In this document: positions 23,571 to 32,400 of the stretch, piece after piece
Numbering within the stretch: position 1 is the stretch's first letter
How the letters are laid out: each line of letters opens with the position of its first letter
Source of the DNA: CAZQGE01 sp964592815
Lineage (GTDB): Bacteria; Bacillota; Clostridia; Christensenellales; CAG-917
Assembly (NCBI GenBank): GCA_964592815.1
Contig: CAZQGE010000014.1
Location: 1-33,098, forward strand
Length of the DNA stretch: 33,098 bases
Reading direction: 5' to 3'
Made by a program: the position numbers and the translations under genes
Notes under the pieces: generated by a model
The model's database searches: none
What the model was told of the DNA's origin: nothing
What the model saw: the letters and a program-made list of their open reading frames with translations, nothing else

Positions 23571-25196
23571 TTATTTGACCTTAAAACTATCTTTCAATCC
23601 AACAATGCTGTTAAATTCATTTTTATCGTTACGCTTAATAAAGTAACCTTCACGCAAAAACTGAAAACGCTCTCCGACTTTTGCCGTTTCTAAATAACGT
23701 TCAGCTTTTCCGCTTAAAACCATAAGGCTATTTGGATTGATACGTTCCATATAATCGCCGTCGCCGTCTAAAATCAAGTAATCAAACATATTCAACTTAA
23801 CGTCCAAGCAATCTTTGGCGTTCACCCAATGAATTGTGCCTTTAACTTTTATATTGCTTCCTTCGTCGCCCGACTTTGTACCTTCCAAATACTCGGCGTG
23901 TACTGCAGTTATGTTGCCGTTTTCATCTTGGTCATAGCCAGTACATTTGACAACGTAAGCACCTTTAAGACGAACAATTCCGTCAACTTTCATTCTGAAA
24001 TATTTAGGTGGAGGATTTACGCTGAAATCATCATTTTCAATGAAAAGTTCATTTGAAAAAGTAACCTTATGCGTTCCACTTCCATCACTTTGCGGATTAT
24101 TTTCAATCTCCATATCTTCTGATTTGTCGGCAGGATAGTTGTCGATTATCAATTTCAATGGAGCAGTCACAACCATAACTCTTTTTGCATTCAAGTTTAA
24201 GTTTTCTCTGACGCAATATTCAAGCATAGCAACGTCGACTTCGCTGTCGGCTTTTGCCACGCCAATGCGGTTACAAAAATCTTTTATCGCTTCTGGTGGA
24301 TATCCTCTTTGACGAATACCAGACAACGTTGACAAGCGAGGGTCGTCCCAACCCCAAACGATTTTTTCATCCACAAGCCTTTTAATAAAACGCTTGCTCA
24401 TAACGGCGTGCGTCAAGTTTAACCTTGCAAACTCAATTTGACGAGGTCTTTTTTCAAAGCCGCAATTTATTGTAACCCAATCGTAAAGCGGACGGTGATT
24501 TTCAAACTCCAACGAACAAAGCGAGTGTGTTATTCCCTCAATGGCATCCTCCAACGGGTGAGCATAGTCATACATTGGATATATCACCCACTTGTCACCC
24601 GTATGCGGATGAGTTGCGTGACAAATTCTGTAAATTACGGGGTCACGCATATTTATGTTTGGTGACGCCATATCAATTTTTGCCCTAAGCACTTTTTCGC
24701 CATCTTCAAAAACACCCGCTCTCATCTTTTCAAACAAATCAAGGTTTTCCTCAACTGAGCGGTTGCGATATGGACTTTCTTTGCCAGGCACATCAAATGT
24801 GCCTCGGGTTTCTCTAATTTCGTCTGCTGTAAGGTCGCAAACGTAAGCCTTTCCGTCACGAATGAGCTTTATGGCGCATTCATACATTTTTTCAAAATAA
24901 TCTGAAGCGTTCAGCACTCTATCCCACTCAAAACCCAACCATTTTATGTCGGCTTTGATGGACTCCATATATTCTACGTCTTCCTTTGCAGGGTTGGTGT
25001 CGTCAAAACGCAAGTTGCATTCACCGTGATATTTTTCTTTCATACCAAAGTTTATGCACAACGCTTTTGCGTGTCCTATATGCAAATATCCGTTCGGCTC
25101 AGGTGGAAATCGAGTGATGATTTTCTCGTGTTTTCCTTCATTGAGCTCGGTATCGATGATATCTTCAATGAAATTGCTTGATGTAAATTCTTCCAT
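23571..25196 (-). CDS. glnS: Glutaminyl-tRNA synthetase
   Basis: A 541-residue class I synthetase of normal length that charges tRNA-Gln directly with glutamine. It has TRFPPEPNGYLHIGHAKA with the HIGH motif at 39-42, RFDDTNPAKE, the tRNA-binding YPMYDYAHPLEDAIEGITHSL region, the KMSKS-equivalent VMSKRF (266-270), and a two-lobed beta-barrel anticodon domain from about residue 340. The GlnRS-specific layout and the absence of a GluRS-type helical C-terminus separate it from GltX. Many Bacillota lack GlnRS and use the Gat amidotransferase route, so its presence is a useful lineage marker. The ATG lies 3 nt after the stop of the 123-aa gene, with AAGGA upstream. Confidence 0.96.
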   Translation of the reverse strand: MEEFTSSNFIEDIIDTELNEGKHEKIITRFPPEPNGYLHIGHAKALCINFGMKEKYHGECNLRFDDTNPAKEDVEYMESIKADIKWLGFEWDRVLNASDYFEKMYECAIKLIRDGKAYVCDLTADEIRETRGTFDVPGKESPYRNRSVEENLDLFEKMRAGVFEDGEKVLRAKIDMASPNINMRDPVIYRICHATHPHTGDKWVIYPMYDYAHPLEDAIEGITHSLCSLEFENHRPLYDWVTINCGFEKRPRQIEFARLNLTHAVMSKRFIKRLVDEKIVWGWDDPRLSTLSGIRQRGYPPEAIKDFCNRIGVAKADSEVDVAMLEYCVRENLNLNAKRVMVVTAPLKLIIDNYPADKSEDMEIENNPQSDGSGTHKVTFSNELFIENDDFSVNPPPKYFRMKVDGIVRLKGAYVVKCTGYDQDENGNITAVHAEYLEGTKSGDEGSNIKVKGTIHWVNAKDCLDVKLNMFDYLILDGDGDYMERINPNSLMVLSGKAERYLETAKVGERFQFLREGYFIKRNDKNEFNSIVGLKDSFKVK

Positions 25197-25199
25197 AGT

Positions 25200-25571
25200 T
25201 CAGTCCTTGCAACATTTATGTAAATTTATTTTGTCTGTCATAATCTGCATATTCCCATCTTTTTCCAAAAAGTCGAAAACCGCCAGTTCCTTATGCACAC
25301 CCTTAATTCTCAAAAGAATAGGCGCGCCCGTCTGAAATTTGAATAGCATTGCCCTCACAAAAAAGTTTTTGTCCTCATCTTGCACAGATTTCAAAAAACA
25401 TATTTTATCCGTCAATGCATTTTCTCCTGCAAAATGCAGTCGCCAAAGCCCAACTGCTTGGTTTTGGTCATAAAAAACAAAGTTTGCACCGCTAACATTT
25501 TCGCAAAATTCTAAGTTCGCATAAATAGCTTCTAGCGTATTCTTATCCGTTTCAAACTTAATCGTCAACAT
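25200..25571 (-). CDS. Small protein of unknown function, faintly GNAT-like
   Basis: A 123-residue soluble protein, first gene of the glnS operon. The pattern AVGLWRLHF, then CFLKSVQDEDKNFFVRAMLFKF, then LAVFDFLEKDG recalls the strand-helix-strand core of N-acetyltransferases (GNAT). However, the pyrophosphate-binding Q/R-x-x-G-x-G/A loop is not visible, so catalysis is doubtful. The C-terminus ends in a Cys-Cys pair (HKCCKD). The ATG has no ribosome binding site and lies only 9 nt after the -10 element of an excellent promoter, so translation from a leaderless or near-leaderless message is likely. It is tightly linked to glnS (3 nt apart), but no functional connection can be claimed. Confidence 0.7.
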   Translation of the reverse strand: MLTIKFETDKNTLEAIYANLEFCENVSGANFVFYDQNQAVGLWRLHFAGENALTDKICFLKSVQDEDKNFFVRAMLFKFQTGAPILLRIKGVHKELAVFDFLEKDGNMQIMTDKINLHKCCKD

Positions 25572-25580
25572 ATTGTATAA

Positions 25581-25609
25581 ATTTTATTACTATTTATAGT
25601 AGTTGTCAA
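25581..25609 (-). promoter_or_regulatory. Strong promoter of the glnS operon
   Basis: A perfect TTGACA (25609-25604) and TAAAAT (25586-25581) have an ideal 17-bp spacer on the minus strand. The start codon begins 10 nt after the -10, leaving a leader of about 2-4 nt. Confidence 0.75.
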
Positions 25610-25735
25610 GCGTGGGTTTGAATACCTACTCTGTCATCAGCTTAAAAAATGATGAGAACTGTCAAAAGAATATAAACATTCAAATGGTTAAAAGAATATT
25701 TCACGCTGTTGAAAAAAATTTTTGCCGTTAACGAT

Positions 25736-25765
25736 AAAGCTATTTGCCGTTTTAGCAATAGCTTT
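25736..25765. terminator. Weak hairpin terminator candidate downstream of truA
   Basis: A 9-bp stem (AAAGCTATT at 25736-25744 with AATAGCTTT at 25757-25765) lies about 95 nt past the truA stop. On the plus strand it is followed by CAAAATTTTTT; on the minus strand the T-run comes about 12 nt later. It is the only plausible end for the ecf-truA transcript in the 288-bp gap. The rest of the gap has no credible gene, only the short inverted pair TCATCA/TGATGA near 25635-25655. Confidence 0.4.
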
Positions 25766-25859
25766 CAAAATTTTTTAAGGTTTATAACAATATTATTTGA
25801 AAAAAGCTAAATTCTATTATCCGCAGAACTTGCACAATCTACTTGCGCAACAAAAAAGC

Positions 25860-26633
25860 TCAGTCGTACTCGACTTTTAACAAATGTAATCCTTGTGGAG
25901 GCAAAGTTTTACCCGCTTTAGTCCTATCTTTTCCCACAAGAATTTCCTCAATATCTTTTTGCGACAACTTGCCGTTTCCAACGTAAACCAAAGTGCCTGC
26001 TATGATGCGAACCATATTGTATAAAAAGCCATTTCCACATACTTCAAAAGACAGTTCTGCATCGTAAATAATTCCAGTTTCCAATCTTTGTCCATTGAAA
26101 TTTTTTGCCGTCGCTTTTAGGCTGTAAATTGTTCTGACTGTATTCTTTATTACTGCTCCGCTTGCTTCAAAGCACTTAAAATCGTGCGTCCCTTCGATAA
26201 TTTTGCACGCCGCGTTGATTTTATCCAAATCAAGAGGTGTAACAACGTGAGCGTGAGTCTGTTCAAGAAGCGGCAAAACGTGGTGCGAAAGATATAGTTT
26301 GTAGCAATAAGTTTTGCGTTTTGCATCAAAACGAGCATTAAAGTTTTCATCTGTTTCACAACACGACAAAACACTTATGTCCCTAGGTAAAAACGTGTTG
26401 ACTGCATAAGCAATTTTATCTGTGGGAATTGACGTAACAGCATCAAAATGGACAACTTGTCCCTCTGCGTGAACGCCTGAGTCTGTTCGTCCGCTTGCCG
26501 TTGCCTGAGTGGGAGTTCCAAAAGTTTTTTCCAAAGCCTTTTCCAGCACTTCTTGCACACTTAGACCGTTAATCTGTCTTTGCCAACCTACATAATTTGC
26601 GCCAAGATATGAGATTACAGCTTTATATCTCAT
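25860..26633 (-). CDS. truA: tRNA pseudouridine(38-40) synthase TruA
   Basis: A 257-residue enzyme of normal length that makes pseudouridine at positions 38-40 of the tRNA anticodon arm. Catalytic D51 sits in ATASGRTDSGVHA. YLGANYVGWQRQ at the N-terminus, FNARFDAKRKTYCYKL, HDFKCFEA, FLYNMVRIIAGTLVYVG and the final TLPPQGLHLLKV are all standard TruA blocks. The start codon overlaps the ecfT stop as ATGA. The order ecfA1-ecfA2-ecfT-truA is the usual Bacillota one, but the ribosomal-protein genes that often flank it (rplQ before, rplM-rpsI after) are missing here. Confidence 0.97.
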   Translation of the reverse strand: MRYKAVISYLGANYVGWQRQINGLSVQEVLEKALEKTFGTPTQATASGRTDSGVHAEGQVVHFDAVTSIPTDKIAYAVNTFLPRDISVLSCCETDENFNARFDAKRKTYCYKLYLSHHVLPLLEQTHAHVVTPLDLDKINAACKIIEGTHDFKCFEASGAVIKNTVRTIYSLKATAKNFNGQRLETGIIYDAELSFEVCGNGFLYNMVRIIAGTLVYVGNGKLSQKDIEEILVGKDRTKAGKTLPPQGLHLLKVEYD

Positions 26634-27472
26634 AACAAGCTCCCGAAAATCAATTTATCAACAAACCCTAACCAATAATAACGGTCAAGCAAAATTACCA
26701 CAAAATAAGCAAGCATAGCAAGGGTGGCAAACAAGTCGCCCCAACCTAAATGCGCAACCTTCATTTTTGTGCGTTTATCGGTTGCATTGTAGCATCTAGC
26801 GTCCATAGCAAACGCCAGTTCATCGGCTCGCCTAAATGAATTTACAAAAAGCGGAATAAGCACAGGAAGCAACGCCTTTGCCCTTGCAAAAAGTCCGCCC
26901 GTATCAAAACTTGCGCCCCTTGCTTTTTGGGCTGAAATTATCTTGTTTGTTTCTTCAAAAAGAGTCGGGATAAAGCGCAAAGCAATGCTCATTATTATTG
27001 CAATATCGTGTACTGGAACTTTGATTGCTTTAAGCGGTTTCATAAGTGATTCCATACCGTCTGCAATTGCAACAGGTGTTGAAGTCAGCGAAAGGATTGA
27101 TGCGCCCATAATCAACAAAACGAGCCTTAAAACTAGTTTTATGGTTGTATGAACCCCCGTTTTGGTGATTGTGATAAATTCCCAATGCACCAACACTTGT
27201 CCTTCTTTTATCAAAAATAAATTCAAAACTGCGGTTAAAAGGACTATGAGAAATATGCCTCTGACAGATTTCAAAACCGACATAATTGGAACTTTTGACA
27301 GCAGAACCGTAAGCAGAATAAACGCTGCCGTAAGCATAAAACCAAAATAAGTTTGAACAAAGAAAATTGCGACAACGTAAACGATTGTAAGCAGCAATTT
27401 TACTCTTGCGTCCAAGTGGTGAACAAACGATTCAACGGGGTAAAATTGTCCAAAAGATATGTCCTTAAACAT
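26630..27472 (-). CDS. ecfT: ECF transporter transmembrane component EcfT
   Basis: A 280-residue membrane subunit of the energy-coupling factor complex. It links the two ATPases to interchangeable S components that bind vitamins or metals. About six membrane segments are seen. The two cytoplasmic coupling helices carry the usual Ala-Arg-Gly-type motifs: ISAQKARGASFD (A184-G186) and FAMDARCYN (A225-R226). LDARVKLL near the N-terminus is also typical. It overlaps ecfA2 by 8 bp and truA by an ATGA. No S component lies in the window, so this is a group II (shared) module whose substrates are set by genes elsewhere. Confidence 0.95.
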   Translation of the reverse strand: MFKDISFGQFYPVESFVHHLDARVKLLLTIVYVVAIFFVQTYFGFMLTAAFILLTVLLSKVPIMSVLKSVRGIFLIVLLTAVLNLFLIKEGQVLVHWEFITITKTGVHTTIKLVLRLVLLIMGASILSLTSTPVAIADGMESLMKPLKAIKVPVHDIAIIMSIALRFIPTLFEETNKIISAQKARGASFDTGGLFARAKALLPVLIPLFVNSFRRADELAFAMDARCYNATDKRTKMKVAHLGWGDLFATLAMLAYFVVILLDRYYWLGFVDKLIFGSLL

Positions 27473-28343
27473 TGTCTTTACCCCCTTTGTTTTTTAATGC
27501 AATAAGCTGTTCTTTCAGTTGTTGCATTGTAACAATATCGTTGCTTAAAGCATATCCTTTTTCAATCAACATATCTGAAATTTTTGTTGCTTCGGGAATA
27601 TCCAAACCTATTTCTTTTACCTTTTCTCTGTCTGAAAAAACTTGTTTGGGAGTGCCGTCCGCGACAATCTCGCCGTCTTTTAATGCAACAATTCTGTCAG
27701 CCAAAACTGCAATATCGTCCATATTGTGCGACACCAAAATTATGGTTGGAGAAACTTCTTTTTGCAGTTTTTTAACAAGCGTCAAAATTTCTTCCCTTCC
27801 AACGGGGTCAAGCCCTGCAACAGGTTCGTCTAAAACCAAAATTTGAGGTTGCATTGCAATGACGCCAGCTATTGCCACACGTCTTTTTTCACCACCACTT
27901 AAATCAAACGGACTGCGTGAAGCAAATTCGTCCCAATCAAGGCCGACAACTTCCAAAGCGTGTCTGACACGACTGTCAACCTCATCCTTTTCAAGTTTCA
28001 TATTTTTTGGGCCAAACGCAACGTCTTTTGCAACCGTATCTTCAAAAAGTTGATATTCTGGATACTGAAAAACCATTCCAACAGTAAAACGCAATTTTTT
28101 AAGGCTTTTTTTATCCTTGCTATCCAAGCCGTTGACTACCACAGATGCAGTTTTTTTGTCTTGCAACTTTATAAGTCCGTTAATATGCTGAATAAGGGTA
28201 CTTTTTCCGCTTCCTGTTGCGCCTATAATACCCAAAAACGTACCTTCTTCAACCGAGAGGTTTACGTTGTTTAACGCTTTTTTTTCGTATGGAGTTTTGG
28301 GCGAATAAATGTACGTGAGGTTTTTTATTTCAATTGCTGACAT
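27465..28343 (-). CDS. ecfA2: ECF transporter ATPase EcfA2
   Basis: A 292-residue ABC ATPase. Walker A GATGSGKST (K47), Q-loop VFQYPEYQLF (Q93), signature DLSGGEKRRVAIAG (from 148), Walker B LVLDEP (D172, E173), D-loop AGLDP and switch H in VSHNMDD are intact. YPEYQLFEDTV and the DEPVAGLDP form distinguish EcfA2 from EcfA1. The C-terminal extension (about 245-292) fits the family. The start, with GGAGGG upstream, overlaps the end of ecfA1 by 19 bp, favouring equal production of the two ATPases that form the heterodimer. Confidence 0.95.
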   Translation of the reverse strand: MSAIEIKNLTYIYSPKTPYEKKALNNVNLSVEEGTFLGIIGATGSGKSTLIQHINGLIKLQDKKTASVVVNGLDSKDKKSLKKLRFTVGMVFQYPEYQLFEDTVAKDVAFGPKNMKLEKDEVDSRVRHALEVVGLDWDEFASRSPFDLSGGEKRRVAIAGVIAMQPQILVLDEPVAGLDPVGREEILTLVKKLQKEVSPTIILVSHNMDDIAVLADRIVALKDGEIVADGTPKQVFSDREKVKEIGLDIPEATKISDMLIEKGYALSNDIVTMQQLKEQLIALKNKGGKDNV

Positions 28344-29158
28344 AAGCCCTCCACTAATTCCTGGTCAGAAATTATTGCGCCCTCAAATTGAAAACCGTTA
28401 ACTTTTAAGGTTTCTGCCAAAGCCGTGACAGGTGGCAACATAAGTCCACAACCCTCAACCAATCCCGATGAAAACACTTGCTTAGGCGTTCCGTCAATGG
28501 CAATTCTGCCTTTTTTCAAGACTATAATTCTATCTGCCAAAGCCGCTTCTTCCATATTGTGCGTGATGTTGATTATGGTAATTCCGCTGTTATTAAGTTC
28601 TTTTGCAATCTCCATAATTTCTTTTCTTCCGTTGGGGTCAAGCATTGACGTTGACTCGTCCAAAACAAGAATTTCAGGTTTCATTGCAAGCACTCCAGCG
28701 ATTGCAACTCTCTGTTTTTGTCCGCCACTTAGCTTAGATGCAGTACGGTTACGGTATTCATTCATTCCAACAGTTTTCAATGCCCACTCAACATTTTTCA
28801 AAATTTCTTCGCGTGGCATACCGATATTTTCAGGCCCGAACGCAATGTCATCTTCAATTATGGTTGCAACCATCTGGTTGTCTGGATTTTGAAAAACCAT
28901 TCCCGCTTTCTTGCGGATAGGAAAGGTATTCTTTTCATCAGAGGTGGAAAGACCGTCTATTTTAATTTCTCCGCTTTGAGGAATATATAAGCCGTTTAAG
29001 AGTTTCGCAAGCGTGCTTTTTCCGCTTCCGTTCATTCCCGCAAGCGCGACAAATTCGCCTTTATCAATAGAGAAAGACACGTTTTTTAAGGCTCTAAGAC
29101 TTTTGCCTTCGCCAAGCGAGTAAGAATAATTTACATTTTGTATTTCTATTTGTGACAT
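28325..29158 (-). CDS. ecfA1: ECF transporter ATPase EcfA1
   Basis: A 277-residue ABC ATPase, partner of EcfA2. Walker A is GMNGSGKST (K47), the Q-loop VFQNPDNQMVATI, signature KLSGGQKQRVAIAG (from 142), and Walker B LVLDES (D167, E168), with Ser instead of Pro after the catalytic Glu as is typical of EcfA1. TSMLDPNG and H in ITHNMEEA complete the set. It is the first gene of the ecfA1-ecfA2-ecfT-truA operon. The ATG has no ribosome binding site and stands 11 nt after a TATAAT, so the message is probably leaderless or nearly so. Confidence 0.95.
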   Translation of the reverse strand: MSQIEIQNVNYSYSLGEGKSLRALKNVSFSIDKGEFVALAGMNGSGKSTLAKLLNGLYIPQSGEIKIDGLSTSDEKNTFPIRKKAGMVFQNPDNQMVATIIEDDIAFGPENIGMPREEILKNVEWALKTVGMNEYRNRTASKLSGGQKQRVAIAGVLAMKPEILVLDESTSMLDPNGRKEIMEIAKELNNSGITIINITHNMEEAALADRIIVLKKGRIAIDGTPKQVFSSGLVEGCGLMLPPVTALAETLKVNGFQFEGAIISDQELVEGLCQQLK

Positions 29159-29168
29159 ATTGTTCTTG

Positions 29169-29197
29169 ATTATAGCAAAGTTCGCCGATTTGGTAAA
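29169..29197 (-). promoter_or_regulatory. Extended -10 promoter of the ecf-truA operon
   Basis: On the minus strand TTTACC (29197-29192) and a perfect TATAAT (29174-29169) are 17 bp apart, with TGC directly before the -10 (extended -10). The ATG begins at 29158, so the leader would be about 2-4 nt. Confidence 0.65.
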
Positions 29198-29273
29198 GCA
29201 TTTGCCAAAATTTCAGTTGATTAAAGCATCTTAATACTTTTAGTTTAACCGAATAAGTTTTGTTTCCTTTTTA

Positions 29274-29302
29274 TTGACTTAAAAGTATGTGTGATATATA
29301 AT
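29274..29302 (+). promoter_or_regulatory. Strong promoter of the PFOR gene
   Basis: TTGACT (29274-29279) and a perfect TATAAT (29297-29302) have a 17-bp spacer, the best promoter in the window. Transcription from about 29309 gives a leader of roughly 95 nt, unusually long for this window. Confidence 0.8.
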
Positions 29303-29313
29303 TATTTAAGTTA

Positions 29314-29355
29314 CATTTATAATAGGTTTGACAACTGTTGAACATATTATAAATG
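29314..29355. repeat. Nested palindrome in the PFOR leader
   Basis: Perfect 11-bp arms, CATTTATAATA (29314-29324) and TATTATAAATG (29345-29355), enclose a 20-nt spacer that itself holds the palindrome CAAC-T-GTTG (29332-29340). It lies just downstream of the expected start site and about 35 nt before the ribosome binding site GGAGGT (29389-29394). It could be an operator with half-sites about three helical turns apart, or an mRNA hairpin affecting stability. Confidence 0.6.
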
Positions 29356-29403
29356 CATCACCGAAAATCACACACGAAGATATTTATTGGAGGTTAGTCA
29401 TAT

Positions 29404-32400
29404 ATGAGTAAGAAAATGACAATTGACGGAAATACCGCTGCTGCGCATATTGCTTATGCTTTTGCAGACGTTGCGGCTATTTACCCTATCACTCCTTCTT
29501 CCCCTATGGCAGAGAGCTGCGACGAATGGGCGGGAGCAGGCAGAAAAAACATTCACGGCAATATTCTTAAAGTTGCCGAAATGCAATCAGAAGCAGGTGC
29601 AGCAGGTGCTGTCCACGGTTCTTTGGCGGCAGGCGCGTTGACAACGACTTTTACAGCCAGCCAAGGTCTATTGCTTATGATACCAAATATGTATAAAATC
29701 GCAGGTGAATTACTTCCCAGCGTTTTCCACGTATCTGCTAGAAGTTTAGCAAACCACGCATTGAACATTTTCGGTGACCACTCCGACGTTATGGCGTGCC
29801 GTCAAACAGGTTTTGCATTGCTTGCCGCAAACAGCGTACAAGAAGTTATGGACCTTGCTTTGGTTGCTCACCTTTCAACTTTGGAGTCAAGTGTTCCATT
29901 CCTTCACTTCTTTGACGGTTTCCGTACTTCACACGAAGTCAGCAAAATCGACGTTATCGACTATGAAGAAATCAAAACTCTTGTGAACTTTGAAAAAATT
30001 GAACAATTCCGCGCAAGAGCGTTGAATCCAGAACATCCTCATCAAGCAGGCACAGCTCAAAACCCAGACATTTATTTCCAAAATAGAGAGGCTTGCAACA
30101 AATATTATGACGCTGTTCCAACAATAGTTCAAGAAACAATGGACAAAGTTGCAACAATCACAGGCAGACATTACCACTTGGTTGACTACTATGGCGCAAA
30201 AGACGCAGACCGCATCGTCGTTTTGATGGGTAGCGGCGCAGAAGCTGTTGAGGAAACCGTTGATTATTTGAACGGAAAAGGTCAAAAAGTCGGTGTTATC
30301 AAAGTTCGTTTGTACCGTCCATTCCCAACAGAACAATTTGTCAACGCTATTCCATCAACTGTCAAAACAATTACTGTTCTTGACAAGGTTAAGGAACAAG
30401 GCGCATTGGGCGACCCACTTTATTTGGACGTTGTTACTGCTCTTAATGAAAAACAAATCACAAAAGAAGTTCTTTGCGGACGTTATGGTCTTGGCAGTAA
30501 GGAATTCAATCCTACAATGGTCAACGCTGTCTATGCAAATATGACTTCTGAAAAGAAAAACCACTTTACTGTCGGTATCAACGACGACGTAACGTTCACT
30601 TCTTTGAAAGTTACAGAAAAAATTGACGCAGCAGAAAAGAGCACAATTTCTTGCAAATTTTATGGTTTGGGTTCAGATGGCACAGTTGGCGCAAACAAGA
30701 ACTCAATCAAAATTATTGGTGACCACACCGACAAATATGCACAAGGCTACTTTGCTTACGACTCAAAGAAATCAGGCGGTATCACAATTTCTCACTTGCG
30801 TTTCTCAGACAAACCTATCAGAAGCACTTATCTTATTGACCAAGCTGACTTTGTAGCTTGCCACAATGCTTCATACGTTCTCCGTTATGATATGCTTTCT
30901 GACCTCAAACAAGGTGGAACGTTCCTTTTGAACTCACAATGGGCGCCAGAAGAAATGGATACAAAGTTGCCAGCAAAAATGAAGAATATGATTGCTGAAA
31001 AGCACGTCAAATTCTACACTTTGGACGGACTTAAAGTTGTTCAAGAACTCGGCACTTCTAAGGGTGTTAACACAGTTATGCAAGCAGCTTTCTTCAAGCT
31101 CGCAAACGTAATTCCTTATGAAGACGCAGAACGCTATATGAAAGAAGCAATCAAAAAGACTTACGGCAAGAAAGGCGATGCAATTGTTGCTATGAACAAT
31201 GCTTGCGTTGACAATGCTATCACAGGTCTTAAAGAAGTCAAATACCCTGAAAGTTGGAAGACAACAACCGTTGGCGCAGACCCGTTGCCCGTACCAAACG
31301 ACGCATACTTCCAAGACTTTATTGCTCCAATTTTGGCACAAGAAGGCGACAAACTCCCCGTATCTGCTTTTGACCCCGCTGGCGTTGTACCAACAGGCAC
31401 AACAAAGTTTGAAAAACGTGGTATTGCTGTTACAGTTCCTGAATGGGACGCTGAAAAATGTATTCAATGTAACCGTTGCTCTTTGGTTTGCCCACACGCG
31501 ACAATTCGTCCAACATTGGCAACCGCTGAGGAACTTGCAAACAAACCCGAAGGCTTTGTAACTAAGGCTGCAATTGGTTTTAAGGGTTATGAGTATCGTA
31601 TGCAAGTCAGCCCTTACGACTGCACAGGTTGCAACAACTGCGTAAACGTATGTCCTGCAAAAGAGAAAGCATTGAAGATGGTTCCACTTGAAGAATCAAT
31701 CGCAAAAGAGGCTGAAAACTGGGAATACGCTGTTTCTCTTAAAGAAACAACTGCTGAGTTTAAGGAAGATACTGTAAAAGGCAGCCAATTCAAGAAACCT
31801 TTGTTTGAATTCTCAGGTGCATGCGCAGGTTGCGGTGAAACTCCTTACGTAAAACTTATCACACAACTTTTCGGCGACAGAATGATTATTGCAAACGCAA
31901 CAGGTTGCTCCTCCATTTACGGTGGCAGCGCACCTACTTGCCCTTATACAAAGAACGACGAAGGCAAAGGTCCAGCTTGGGCGAACTCATTGTTTGAAGA
32001 CAACGCTGAATTTGGTTTTGGTATGCACATTGCTTACAGCCAAAGAAGAAATATCCTCGCCAACACAATGAACAATATCTTGGGCTTGGGCGACATTTCT
32101 GAAAACCTTAAAGATGCATTCAACGAATGGCTTGACGGAAAAGAAGACGGAGTACTGTCAGAGGCAGCAAGCAAAAAGATTATTACATTGCTTCCAGAGG
32201 CTATTGCAAGCGCAAGCGGTATGACGTTGGAACTCCTCAACAAAATCAACAACAGAAAAGATTGCTTGATTAAGAAATCAACTTGGATTGTTGGTGGCGA
32301 CGGCTGGGCATACGATATTGGTTACAACGGTGTTGACCACGTTCTTGCAAGTGGCGAAGATGTAAACATTTTGGTTTTGGATACAGAAGTGTACTCCAAT

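Noticed and set aside
23571..25196. Calling the synthetase GltX (glutamyl)
   Set aside because: The C-terminal half is a beta-barrel anticodon domain and the active-site blocks follow GlnRS, not bacterial GluRS.
29328..29353. Second PFOR promoter TTGACA...TATAAA
   Set aside because: The spacer is only 14 bp, too short for a housekeeping promoter, and both elements lie inside the palindrome.
30934..31605. 223-codon minus-strand frame inside the PFOR gene
   Set aside because: It is an antisense shadow of a strongly supported, codon-restricted gene; the Cys/Phe-rich translation is typical of such shadows.
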